DNA from: Papaver somniferum
Taxonomy: Eukaryota > Streptophyta > Magnoliopsida > Ranunculales > Papaveraceae
NCBI RefSeq assembly: GCF_003573695.1
Contig: NC_039360.1
Location: 121,358,336-121,422,335 of the forward strand
Direction: 5' to 3'
Length of the DNA stretch: 64,000 nucleotides
A program made the position numbers and the translations under genes. Shown here one piece after another: positions 14,879-25,400 of the stretch; position 1 is the stretch's first letter; each line of letters opens with the position of its first letter. Under the pieces are notes generated by a model that ran no database searches, was not told where the DNA came from, and saw nothing but the letters and a program-made list of their open reading frames with translations.

Positions 14879-15466
14879 ATGGCAATGAGGAGGTGTGGTA
14901 GTAGTTTATTGAGGATGCCCTATTATTCTCTTAGATCAATTTTTGTTCAGAGCAGTAAGAAAATGGGCACAGATTCAGCAGCAACAGCAGGCAAGCAGAA
15001 GATTACTGATGCTAATGTTCCTTCTTGGTGTTCTGAGATTCTAATGTGTCCACTCTCTAGGAAACCCTTGAGGAGAAGCATAGGGTAAATATAAAATAAC
15101 CTGTGTTTTGCGTATTTTCTCTTTGGTTTTGCATACTATGGAGTACGGTATTACTTGGATTACTAGTATAACTGCTCGTTCACGCACAGGCCATCTAACG
15201 GAGGGGAAGAAGGATCAGAGGATTCTCTACTCAGTGACGCATATCCCTGCATTTCGTATCCAGTGAGTAATTTTCTCACTGTATAAATCACTCTCTAGTT
15301 TCTTGGATTCCACTTTTTTCTGCCAATCAACACAGGAAATATGTTTTGTTTTTCACAGATAGTTGATGGGATCCCTTGCTTGATTCCAAGCCAAGGCAAG
15401 TTGTTGAAGACTAATGATAACGATGGTGATGATAAAGCTTCAATGCCGGCAGATTCAACTTTCTGA
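14879..15466 (+). CDS. PREY-like: preY/Trm112-like mitochondrial protein
   Basis: Small protein of the UPF0434/Trm112 fold. Animal PREY stabilises methyltransferases for coenzyme Q and complex I assembly in mitochondria; the same role here is an inference. The exons are 14879-15084, 15190-15262 and 15359-15466, all with GT-AG borders and matching phases, giving 128 residues. Residues 1 to about 25 (MAMRRCGSSLLRMPYYSLRS) are rich in Arg, Ser and hydrophobic residues and lack acidic ones, as expected of a mitochondrial targeting peptide. The core has EILMCPLSRKPLR (about 52-64) and, across exons 2-3, CISYPIVDGIPCLIPSQGKL; YPIVDGIP is the family signature. The C-terminus is short, acidic and low in complexity. 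It is divergent from the acidic-protein gene and convergent with LARP1, with a transposon in between. Confidence 0.88.
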
Positions 15467-15828
15467 ACACCATCAACTTTCAAGTTTAACATATGTTTAA
15501 TGATAACATGGTCATGATTTAACTTTACTCATGTGTTTTGTTTTCTACAATAATATAACACCATGTTTGATTATGTTTGTTTGTTAACGAAATGAACGAA
15601 GATTTATGTGTCCACAAAATCATAGCATGCCTTTCTTTCTTCTTATGTGAATGTAGTTAAAATTACGATACAGATTCAGCAGCATTCAATTTGTGTTTTG
15701 TACGATAGGTATCGCATTACAAGTTTACCAGGTACTCAGATGAGGACACAACAGTTTACAAGATTTAGTAAGAAAACAAAGCTGTTGTCCATTTTTTATT
15801 TACCAGAGAACTCTGGTACCCACTGAGG
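15467..15828. other. 3' flank of preY
   Basis: 3' UTR and spacer. A small hairpin, TACCAGAG-AA-CTCTGGTA, lies at 15801-15818, just outside the transposon. Nothing else was seen. Confidence 0.5.
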
Positions 15829-15836
15829 ATAATTAT

Positions 15837-15877
15837 CCTCGCCTTTTTAGGGGCCACTCAAAAGAATTTAGGGGCCA
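15837..15877 (+). repeat. Left TIR of the PMD transposon
   Basis: Inverted against 21734-21774 with five mismatches. It contains two TTTAGGGGCCA words 22 bases apart. Confidence 0.8.
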
Positions 15878-16162
15878 ACAATGAAACAAAAAAGGTCACC
15901 CAAAGGAAAAATGTAGCCAGCCCTTATCTCGCGTAATTCGTAATGGCAAAATTATCCTTATATATTCGGAGGATATGATAACATTTTTATCCTCCGATTG
16001 CAATCGGAAGCCAAAATATTACCCAGACTTCCGATTGTAGTCGGTGCAGTATTAGAATGATTTTTGTTTCATTTTTTCCATTTCTTTTTCATTTTTGAGT
16101 TGTTAGAGTTATAGAGAAGAAGGTGAAGGAAAAAAGGGAAAACTCATTTTATCACTACAGAA

Positions 16163-16364
16163 ATGGATGGATATGAAGAAGAAGGTGAGAATCATGGCGA
16201 AGAACAAAATGTTGAGGGTTCACGACCGTTTAGAGAAGACGATTTGGGGTATATGTTAAATGATCCAAACTTTTGTGGAGAGGAAAACCTAGACGACCCT
16301 TTCATGGAAGAAAATGGAGAATCGTCTGATATTGAAGCTAACGATGCATGTAAAACACAGGTAT
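16163..16364 (+). pseudogene. Orphan first exon of an acidic protein near the left TIR
   Basis: Open frame MDGYEEEGENHGEEQNVEG... of about 67 residues, very acidic, starting about 325 bases inside the left TIR and ending at a good donor, AACACAG/GTATTG. No exon that continues it is seen before the repeat array. Its position facing inward from one TIR is what one expects for the first exon of a transposase gene whose remainder was lost. That reading is inference; there is no domain. Confidence 0.4.
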
Positions 16365-16889
16365 TGTGTTAAGAAACTCAAATACTCGATTTGCATGCGT
16401 TTGTGTGCTTTTGTAAACAAGAAAAACCGATTATTGCATGCATTGAATGCCATGAACTACCCAGATTCGGTAGATAATTTCTCGAATAAACTTACGAATA
16501 TAACACACTGAGTACCAAATATGTATATTCGGTAGTTCCAAGATAGTAATTTACTGCCGAATATGAGAAAAAACCCCAAACTGGTTTTCCAAAAAAATCT
16601 ACATTCGGTAGTTATGTAGAGTAATATACCCCCGAATGGCCCCAAAAACGAATTCCTCAAAAAATTTCAAAACTTAGTATTCTTATCCTTTACAATCGGT
16701 AATAGTTTAACATTATTTGACTGCCGAATATAACAGTGGCCTCAAAATAAAATTTCCGAAAACTTGAAAATCTTATGTTTATCGATTAAAGTTATCTCTC
16801 GGTTATTTATATTCGGCTGTTTTACTATATATTTTAGCTTCCGATTATATCATTTTTTGCACTCAGTAAACTGTGTACATTCATTTTTT

Positions 16890-17580
16890 GGGAAAAACTG
16901 ATACTTTTCAAATTTTGAACTTGCAATAATCGGAAGTCAACTCAGTTACCCAAACTTCCGAATATGGGTTGTCTAATCTTCTATATTGGCCCTTGGAACC
17001 ACCTAGAGCCATGGCATGGTTTGTTTTGAACTTGCAATATTCGGAGGATAATTTTCTTTTGTAAAGTCCCGAATGTACGATGTCCCAAAAATCAGAATTT
17101 GGGAAAAACTGATACTTTTCAAATTTTGAACTTGCAATAATCGGAAGTCAACTCAGCTACCCAAACTTCCAAATATGGGTTGTCTAACCTTCTATATTGG
17201 CCCTTGGAACCACCTAGAGCCATGGCATGGTTTGTTTTGAACTTGTAATATTCGGAGGATAATTTGTTTTTGTAAAGTCCCGAATGTACGATGGCCCAAA
17301 AATCATAATTTGGGAAAAACTGATACTTTTCAAATTTTGAACTTGCAATAATCGGAAGTCAACTCAGTTACCCAAACTTCCGAATATGGGTTGTCTAACC
17401 TTCTATATTGGCCCTTGGAACCACCTAGAGCCATGGCATGGTTTGTTTTGAACTTGTAATATTCGGAGGATAATTTTTTTTTTGTAAAGTCTCGAATGTA
17501 CGATGGCCCAAAAATCAAAATTTGGGAAAAAACTGATACTTTTCAATTTTGAACTTGCAATAATCGGAAGTCAACACAAC
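16890..17580. repeat. 211-bp tandem array, 3.3 copies
   Basis: GGGAAAAACTGATACTTTTC starts at 16890, 17101, 17312 and 17524 (periods 211, 211, 212). Each unit contains AATCGGAAGT, CTTCCGAATATGGG, ATATTCGGAGGATAA and GTCCCGAATGTACG, i.e. alternating orientations of one CGGAA/TTCCG core. The last copy breaks off at AGTCAACACAAC, a few bases from the 3' end of the PMD gene. Confidence 0.9.
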
Positions 17581-18659
17581 ACAAATCATTGTCATTTATC
17601 TGCTCTTCTTTATTTTACGACCGTGACTACCTCCCAGTCCTGCACGACCACGGGTTGGAGCAACTTCAGTTGGAGCACCTTCAGCGCTCGATGAAGCTCG
17701 AGTTCTTTTACCCGTCTTTGATACTGCCACCTTGGGCGGATGCCTCTTCGTGACTTTCTCCCCAAACTGGGAAGCATAATCTTCGTTATCCATATTATCA
17801 ACTAGGTCTCTAGCCTCTTTGATCTTCTCAACTGGCATGGGATCTCCGCTCTTTAGGCATGCAGTTAACATTTTGGAAACACGTTTGAACCTATTCACCT
17901 GTTTTTTATACGTAATGACATAACATCAAACGGTAATTACCTAAGATTTATAGGAACAATATAAAATGAACAAAAATATAAGAACACACACCAGTCTATC
18001 ATAACCAGCTGGTTTGTCTTTGATGATACAATTATAACTTGAACCCGCCGCAGTAGTGTTGGATTTGATTTCACGGATAACCAAAGGATGTGATACGTTG
18101 TTATACCAACTCATATAGCCTGGAGAATTTTCATCACCTCGGGTGGTTCGTCTACCAGTGTTGATAATGAAGTCATTCCTCTTATCCCAGTTATCAAGAA
18201 CAGTAGGTGGGCCTGTGTGAACAATCGTGAGATTGTCAGCACTAGAAGAGCACAACTCCAACTCCAATTCGTAGTAATCCTCTATTTCCTCCACAGGTTG
18301 ATGTTGTATATACCCGTGTTGTCGCATCACCCTAGAGGGGTTATACATCACATATCCTGTGGGGTGCCACAATGGTCCAAAATAAAGGGACAAGTCCGAC
18401 TGAACATTTATATGCCCACTGGCTCGATCTTCCTTGTATGGATCAAAGCATACGTCCGAGGCCTTCAATTGGTCCAAAATCTCCCTCATGCGAATCAACT
18501 GCTGCTCTTTTGTCCTAGAACGGTTGTCTTCAAATATATACTTTGTTCCTCTAGGAGTACCTTTGCACCACCCCGGGTTCTCTCCGGCCAACTTCAGGAT
18601 AGGGAAGTGGTCATAGATCCATGCCTATATACATAAGAAACCAAGTTTTAGTAAATAGA

Positions 18660-19110
18660 TTGTGTATATTCGGTAGTAATTTCCAAACATTATTTCCGAT
18701 TATATATAATCGGAAATAAAACTAAGTACCTATCCACCGAATAACCAACATTCGGAAATAGATATGGATCATTTCCTAACGAATATGCGTCATTTGGAGT
18801 TCAGTAACCTATAGTTTTTCTGGCCTGTATATTCGGTTCTAATATCAAAAGAATATTTCCGATTATATATAATCGAAAAACAAAATAAGTACCTAGCCAC
18901 CGAATAACCAACATTCGGAAAAAGAGATGAATCATTTCCTACCGAATATGCGTCATTTGGAGTTCAGTAACCTATAATACTTTGGCCTATATATTCGGCA
19001 GTAACTCCCCAAGACTAAACTCCGACTCTAAACAATCAGAAGTAAAACTAAGTAAGATGTTCTCGAATAACCTACATTCGGAAGTTAACAATGTAGCTAT
19101 CCTACCGAAT
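18660..19110. repeat. About 163-bp tandem repeats in PMD intron 3
   Basis: TATATTCGG(T/C) starts near 18664, 18828 and 18990. Each unit has ATAATCGG, CACCGAATAACC, ACATTCGGAA, CCGAATATGCGTCATTTGGA and GTTCAGTAACCTATA. About 2.7 diverged copies. Confidence 0.75.
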
Positions 19111-20549
19111 ATGCATAGTTTTGAGTTATGAATATGCATCATATGTATTGTCTACCGAATAACTATAGAGTGAGTTATAGAGTTGAAGAAAAAACCTGCA
19201 AGAGAGCCACGTTCCCGGCAACTTGGCAGGTTCCTAGCCTCGAAGCCTTTCTCAACTCTTCCATCAAGAATGCTAGGCATGCCGTGCCCCAAGAATAGTC
19301 ACCGACTTCATGGAGAGGATCCAAAAGTTGTATAAGGTTGGCGTCGATCCGGTTGCCAGAAGTATTGGGGAATATGACACATCCCAATACACAAAGGAGA
19401 TATGTGGTGGCAGCGTGGTTCACTTGCTCATCAGTTAACGTTCCATTCTTTTCCTTCTCCAAGGTGCCTCGGAACATATTCATCAAAGCTGTAATGTTGA
19501 TCTGTCTTGTTCTGTAACTTGCATGCCTCCTAAACTCTGTTGTTGTTGTCTCTTCATCCCAACCTAAGCACTTTTTAGTTAGAGCATAAATTTGCGCCCA
19601 ACTTAACTGCTTTGTGTAGTTAAACTTCACAGCTGTGCCTTGGTCGGGAAGGTTAAGAATCTACACAACATCATCCGGGGTAATCGTCATCTCCCCAAAC
19701 GGCATATGGAAAGTATCGGTCTCAGGATACATTCTCTCCACGAACGCCGATATGGCCACACGATCATGTTCCAACAATGAATTCTCGGCGGCATTAGCTA
19801 ACCCCGAGTTGGCAACAATTGACTTGAACCTTTCACATTCACCGGATAAAGGCCACGCAAGCATTTTTGTTGGTGCGGCGGTAGGTTTGAGTAGACAGAC
19901 CGCATCTTGATGATCCTATTAAAGTACATAAAAAAATCTTTAATACAAATATTACTATATAACACATAGACAATACATTAATAAAAAATAGTAATTTTAT
20001 TACCTCGGTTTCGTATATTTCTCTGGCCCATGAGTCTTTGTATCCAAATAGCAATTTTCCTCCATCCGCCGGTAGCCCAAGGATTGTGTCTGCTGGAATA
20101 CCCTTCTTCTTCAAGTGCTGAGGGACAAGATGTGATGCTTTCTTAGCAATATCCTTCTTTACACCATCTTTTCCTTTTTTGGCTTTTTGGGTACCACTTG
20201 GTTGTCCTTCTTCTTCTACGCTTGGCACTGAATCAACTGGTTCAATTTCATGGTGGGGTGTAACTTGTGAAGCAGTTGGTTCTGCACTTTGTTGAGCGGC
20301 TTGTTCAACACTTGGTTGCACCCCTTGTTCACTGCCTTGTTGTTCTACACTTTGTTCAGCACTTGGTTGCACTCCTTGTTGACTGCTTTGTTCTTGTAAG
20401 CTTTGTTGAGCACTTGAATTATCTTTGGCACTCCTTTCCCTCCTAGCACTAGCTGTCACTTTCTTCCTCCTTTCTCGACTTTGTCTAAACAACAAAGAAA
20501 GGAACAATATTTACAAACTATACAATCAGAAGACAAAGTATGGAAATAT

Positions 20550-20900
20550 AACCCAAATGTACACATTCGGACGTAAGAAGACACATATTGTTCCCGAATA
20601 CAAAACAATCGAAAGCTAACTAAGCATATTTACAACCGAATATGCATCAATTGGAGTTCAGAAGCTCTAAATTTTTCATCCTACACAATCGGAAGACAAA
20701 GTACACAACTATAACCCGAATGAACAAATTCGGAAGTAAGAAGACACATATTTTTCTCGAATGAAAAACAATCTGAATATAACTAAACATGTTTACAACC
20801 GAATATTCATCAACTGGAGTTCAGAAACTCTAAAATTTTATCCTACACAATCGAAGGTATAAAACATTATATTGTCTTCCGAATAAATACTGGCCCCAAA
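20550..20900. repeat. About 165-bp repeats in PMD intron 1
   Basis: ATTCGG(A)CGTAAGAAGACACATA and its copy start near 20565 and 20730. Each is followed by CCGAATATGCATCAA(T/C)TGG and GAGTTCAGAA(G/A)CTCTA, and the second by ATCCTACACAATCG. They resemble the intron 3 array but are distinct from it. A TA microsatellite lies at 20940-20966. Confidence 0.7.
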
Positions 20901-21733
20901 ATGGGATTTTTCCTATATCAGAAATTTTGAGATTTTTTCAATATATATATATATATATATATATATTCGGTAGTGAGTGTACTTCCGAATACTGTGTGTC
21001 TACTTAAATATATTGGGGAGCCAAAAAATTCATTAAACTACCGATTATTACCAGTTTGTATCCAGGAAGATATGGCCAACAATATTCGGCTGATAACCAT
21101 CAAATATTTCTCCCGAATACTGTCGATGTTCTTGAGAAATGAAGAACACGACTACATTCGGAAGTAAATAAGCATGAATATCGCCCGAATCTGGATAAAT
21201 AACCGAAAACCCTTGAAATTTTTTTTCTCGATTCGTCGAATTAAAGCGAAATAAACCCCAAAAATGATAGATTCTTACCTAATTGGGACCAATTGAAGTT
21301 GACGAAGTGTTTGACTATCGGAATCGCCACCACCGACTACATCGACGGGTACTTCTTCTTCGCGTTCTTCTTCATTTGCAGCAACAATTTCTTTATTTCT
21401 TGCTAAAATCCCAATCTTTGGATCGATACCCCGAGCAACGTTTTTGGTTCTAGGTCTGTGTGTTTCATTTCCCTTATCCATTGTTTTATAAACGAATCGA
21501 CGATGTTTTGATTTTACGATTCGCGATGATGTTTCGGTTGAACACAAGAACGAGGGAAAAAAAAAATCTCGTCCACAATCGGAAGATAATATGAAACTGG
21601 AAGAAGAAGAGTTGAAATGAGTAGAATTTTTTTTGATTTGGTTTTTATACAGTTTTACCAAAAGGGCATTTATGTAACTTCAATATCATATAGGGTACCC
21701 CTTAACTAGAGTCTTTGGCTGGGTATAAATTGA

Positions 21734-21774
21734 TGGCCCCTAAATCCTTTCGGGTGGCCCCTAAAAACGAGAGG
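21734..21774 (-). repeat. Right TIR of the PMD transposon
   Basis: Counterpart of 15837-15877; followed by ATAATTAT at 21775-21782, the same word that precedes the left TIR. Confidence 0.8.
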
Positions 21775-21782
21775 ATAATTAT

Positions 21783-22492
21783 AAGCATGAGATTCTATAA
21801 TTTCAAAACAATTACGACGAAATGCAGATAGATACTAGATAGTTGTCAACTTAAAACATATCAAAAAGTTCTACCTGCATAACTTTATGCACTGAAATCT
21901 TCAATGAGTCTTGAAGAAAAGGTATATATGTATGAATGTATGACTAAATATTATATATGAAACAAGAGAAAAAGTAAAATAAAACAAACCAAGGACAAAA
22001 ATATGAGTAGTGGCGAGTGCAGTTGTAGCAGCAGTATCCAGTAGAACCGACCAAACTGTATCGTTCCACCGATCTTTCAAAAACGCTTCCATAGCAACTC
22101 TTCTACCTCTAGTGCAGTTAATGCGACTCAAAAGTAAAAATAGCCAACAGGTTGATAGGGGAGTAACTTCAAAATTTGCTACTCAGCCCATGACATAAGT
22201 AAACACCATCAGCAATAACTGAGCCACAAAAAACAAATGCATCCAACTCAATGACCAAACAGTACTACCCCATAGACTATATTGCCTTTCGGTGTCTTTT
22301 TTCCTACTTTCTTTCTTTATTTTCTTTTTTCGTTTTTTTGATAAACAACGAACAACAATGCAATGCTTTATGTAAGTGCTTTCTTCACCCATTCTCAATT
22401 CTTTCGCCTTATCCAACCAAAACATTTATCAGGATAGAAAACTACCCTAGCATAACACACTCTGGGTTATGCTTTTGGATAGTAGAAACTGC
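21783..22492. other. Transposon flank and LARP1 3' region
   Basis: Likely contains the 3' UTR of LARP1 (minus strand). A frame at 21901-22131 (-) has plausible codon use (MEAFLKDRWNDTVWSVLLDT) but no splice partner or known family, so it is not called. Confidence 0.4.
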
Positions 22493-25400
22493 TCAAAGAG
22501 TACCTTCACTTGTCCCCTCTCCATTGGAACTATGCAAATGGTTCTTCATATCTGAGTTTGCAGAGTTACCACTTTTTGGTACACCTACCAACTGAGGCAC
22601 AGGAATAGGAGCGAAATTAGTTGTTGCTGTCGGAGGCAAGATCCAATTCATCCAGTCATTGCGCTTCCTTACCATATCACCCTGCATCAAGTACCAAAAC
22701 AGAAGAGCAACTTGGATATAAAAAATTTAACAGCCACTCAAGAAAATAACTAAAAATAAGCATAAAGAATATGACGAAGAACTTAAAGCAGAAGGTATTG
22801 TCATTTTTATTCATGTTTTAGGACCCTCGCAGTTCTTCTTTTGAAAAACGAAATCTGACTCCCAAGTTTTCACTTAATAACTCATACAACACTCTCATTA
22901 TGTTTAAAGTAAACTTACCTTGGTCTCTACGACTGTTGACGCTCTCACTGCATCCAATATAAACTGAATACTGTTTGGAATTCCTTTCATTAATTGCTCA
23001 ACCTACAAATCAGACATTTCTGCATGAACACATCAAACAAGAAAGAAAGAGTAGAAGAAGTTGAACGATGAATATGATGCATTTCATAAAGCTGTCTATC
23101 CAAAATAAGGTACTTTTAATGCAAGGAGCAGAACCAAAGTGTAAGGCCACTAAGTTTGAAGCAGAAGAATCCTTACATGGTTGAACAAATGAGTTGCCTA
23201 ATGGCTGAGAAATAAAATACGTTACTTAGTGGTTAAAATACTGGAGGCTCCCAATCAAATAAAACGTAAAAGTGATGATTCCTTGAAGACATGCATGTGC
23301 AGTATGTAATCCTTGCAAATGTTGTCATACCAGACCACATGAAACCACACAAATAAGGTTTTATAATAATTATACACCAATGTTATTGACCTCTACTCAT
23401 TGTAAAATACAGAGAGGAAATATAAAACAACGCAAATAAAACGTAAAGTGATGATTCCTTGAAGACATGCATGTGCAGTATGTAATGTTTGCAAATGTTG
23501 TCATACCAGACCATATGAAACCACACAAATAAGGTTTTATATAATTATACACCAATGTTATTGACCTCAACTCATCGTAAAATACAGAGAGGAAATACAA
23601 AGGCATAAACCACAAACCAGTGACAGTGTTTGAACTTCAACTGACGCGTCCTTGAGAGGATTAAAACCCAATAGGGCATAAGATTTCTTATACGGGCTAA
23701 TTATGGTTTTCCGTTTAATAAAATGACACAATAGAATCCGCATACTATATAAAATACTGGATTAATAGGATAGCATAGTACATAAAGAGTAAAGCATTTG
23801 CTGAACTGTCCTTCATAATATATAGCAGCAGAAGCAAAATAATAATGAAGAAGGGTAAGATTTAACCAAATCAATGAGCATACCCTACTAACAATAAGCT
23901 CAGCTCATGTCTAGCTGTAAAGTTAGAATTTACAACTAGCAAATTTCACAAAAGTTCATGCATACGACACAACTATTACATTGAAAGCATACTCGATGTA
24001 CATTTTGATTCTATAGATAAATTTTCTGACTTCTATAGATAAATTTTCTAAATGAAGGTCAATGCTTTCAAATAAAATAGCAAAACAGGAATCACTGTAT
24101 TGGCTTTTCTCAAAACATAAATGAGATTGTGAGCCATAGAAAACTACATACACGAACGTGGCTATGCACAAGTGTTAACAAAGCAATTATATGGAGGGTC
24201 TCAAGAAACTGATGCAGGGGCTCATGCCATAGAGAAAGGTGGACTTCAAATCCTTCAGGCAGCCCTTTTTTGTTGCTCAATATACGAGTATCAGCAAGGC
24301 TTTGCTGAGCCACTATTAACTCATCTTGATTCAGTTTATGAAAGATAAATAGTATACACGGATTTACATTTCCTATTGGGACAACAAGATATCATTTGTA
24401 TGGTATACCTCACAGGTTATAATCTCTCTTTAACTTAGTGGTTTCAAAAGTAAACTGAGATACAAAACTCAGAAGGAAACAAATGGTCACACAGATATTA
24501 TCAGCTATGCTGGAAGCTGACAAGACTCCCCTAGCCAGGCTCATAAATTAATCTACGTTAATTAAACAATCTACATCAGAAGAGCATTAATCTACACAGG
24601 TCAAAAATAGCAAAATCAATCAAATAAGACATTACATTCCATATATTAGGTATATTAAAACAAAACCACTACCAGCAACAACAAATAACTGTTACGTTAA
24701 TCAATAGATAACTTACTCGGTGGAAGCCTGCTATTAAAGAAACGGGAACCCAGCCTTGTTCATCCATGTTTTGCCGCAAGTAAATATCTTTGCATAGATT
24801 TACTGAGCTGAAATTAACAAATAAGTGATACATAAGAAACTAAAACCCATCAAACATTGATGAAGACCATTAGCTAAAGAAATTCATCAGCTTTAAACAT
24901 TGCAGTAATTTAAATAAACCTGAAGTAGTATTCTATTTGTTTCGCTATTGTGGAGTATAAATTAGGGTCTGCGCCAGGAAAAAACATAGGGAGTGGAGCA
25001 GCTGGAAGGAAGGGTACACCCCTTAGAGGGTCAGGAACAAAATAAACTGGAGATGGCATATCTGCAACAGATAATAGTCAGTGTAACCAGATTTAAATAT
25101 AAGAATTAAATGTTTCACCAAGATAGTAGCTTACCAGGATATCCCAATGCATTTCCGAAGGGTCGAAGAGGAACAGGCTGAGGGGGAGGAATAAATGCAC
25201 CATTAACATTACCAGGAGGAGGTCTAATGTAGTTGTTTCTTGGGTTTACCATTCTCGGATGCATCTGCTGATGCTGTTGAGCATCTCTACCATTAAAGCT
25301 GCGATGAGAATTCCAGTCACGGTGATCATGTTCTCGCCTTCCCATATGGTTTTGATTTTGACGGTACGAACCATGCCCATCTCCACGAGGATGGGGTCCT

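Larger units (their letters stand above)
17596..21481 (-). pseudogene. Plant mobile domain (PMD) protein gene, one nonsense codon
   Basis: Five exons on the minus strand: 21279-21481, 20004-20484, 19196-19915, 17992-18624 and 17596-17898. All junctions are GT-AG and in phase, 780 codons in total. One TAG (19662-19664, codon 313) follows TITPDDVV at the point where the fold should continue with ILNLP. The N-terminus is a basic/acidic linker with a Gln/Ser-rich low-complexity stretch (EQSVEQQGSEQG). The PMD domain spans about residues 240-500 (AWPLSGECERF, FHMPFGEMTITPDDVV, VNHAATTYLLCVLG, DYSWGTACLAFLMEEL, AWIYDHFP). The tail is basic (TRGRAGLGG...KKSR). PMD proteins include host silencing factors MAIN/MAIL1 and many transposon-borne relatives; location inside TIRs puts this one with the latter. 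It may be a recent pseudogene or may rely on another copy. Confidence 0.75.
15837..21774. mobile_element. 5.9-kb TIR DNA transposon carrying a PMD gene
   Basis: Left end 15837-15877 (CCTCGCCTTTTTAGGGGCCA...) and the complement of 21734-21774 (CCTCTCGTTTTTAGGGGCCA...) match at 36 of 41 positions, with TTTAGGGGCCA repeated twice in each. ATAATTAT occurs on both sides (15829-15836 and 21775-21782). It is either an 8-bp target duplication or, because it is a palindrome, part of a longer TIR. Contents: an orphan plus-strand exon, a 211-bp tandem array, and the PMD gene on the minus strand with repeat-filled introns. No transposase domain was seen, so it is probably non-autonomous. Superfamily is open: Mutator-like or hAT by duplication size. 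Confidence 0.75.

Noticed and set aside
16890..17580. Regular repeats that might suggest a CRISPR-like array
   Set aside because: Units are 211 bp, contiguous and without unique spacers, in a plant genome. It is a tandem repeat.
21901..22131. Candidate exon MEAFLKDRWNDTVWSV... on the minus strand
   Set aside because: Codon use is plausible, but there is no splice partner, no domain and no upstream start context; it may be part of the LARP1 3' region.
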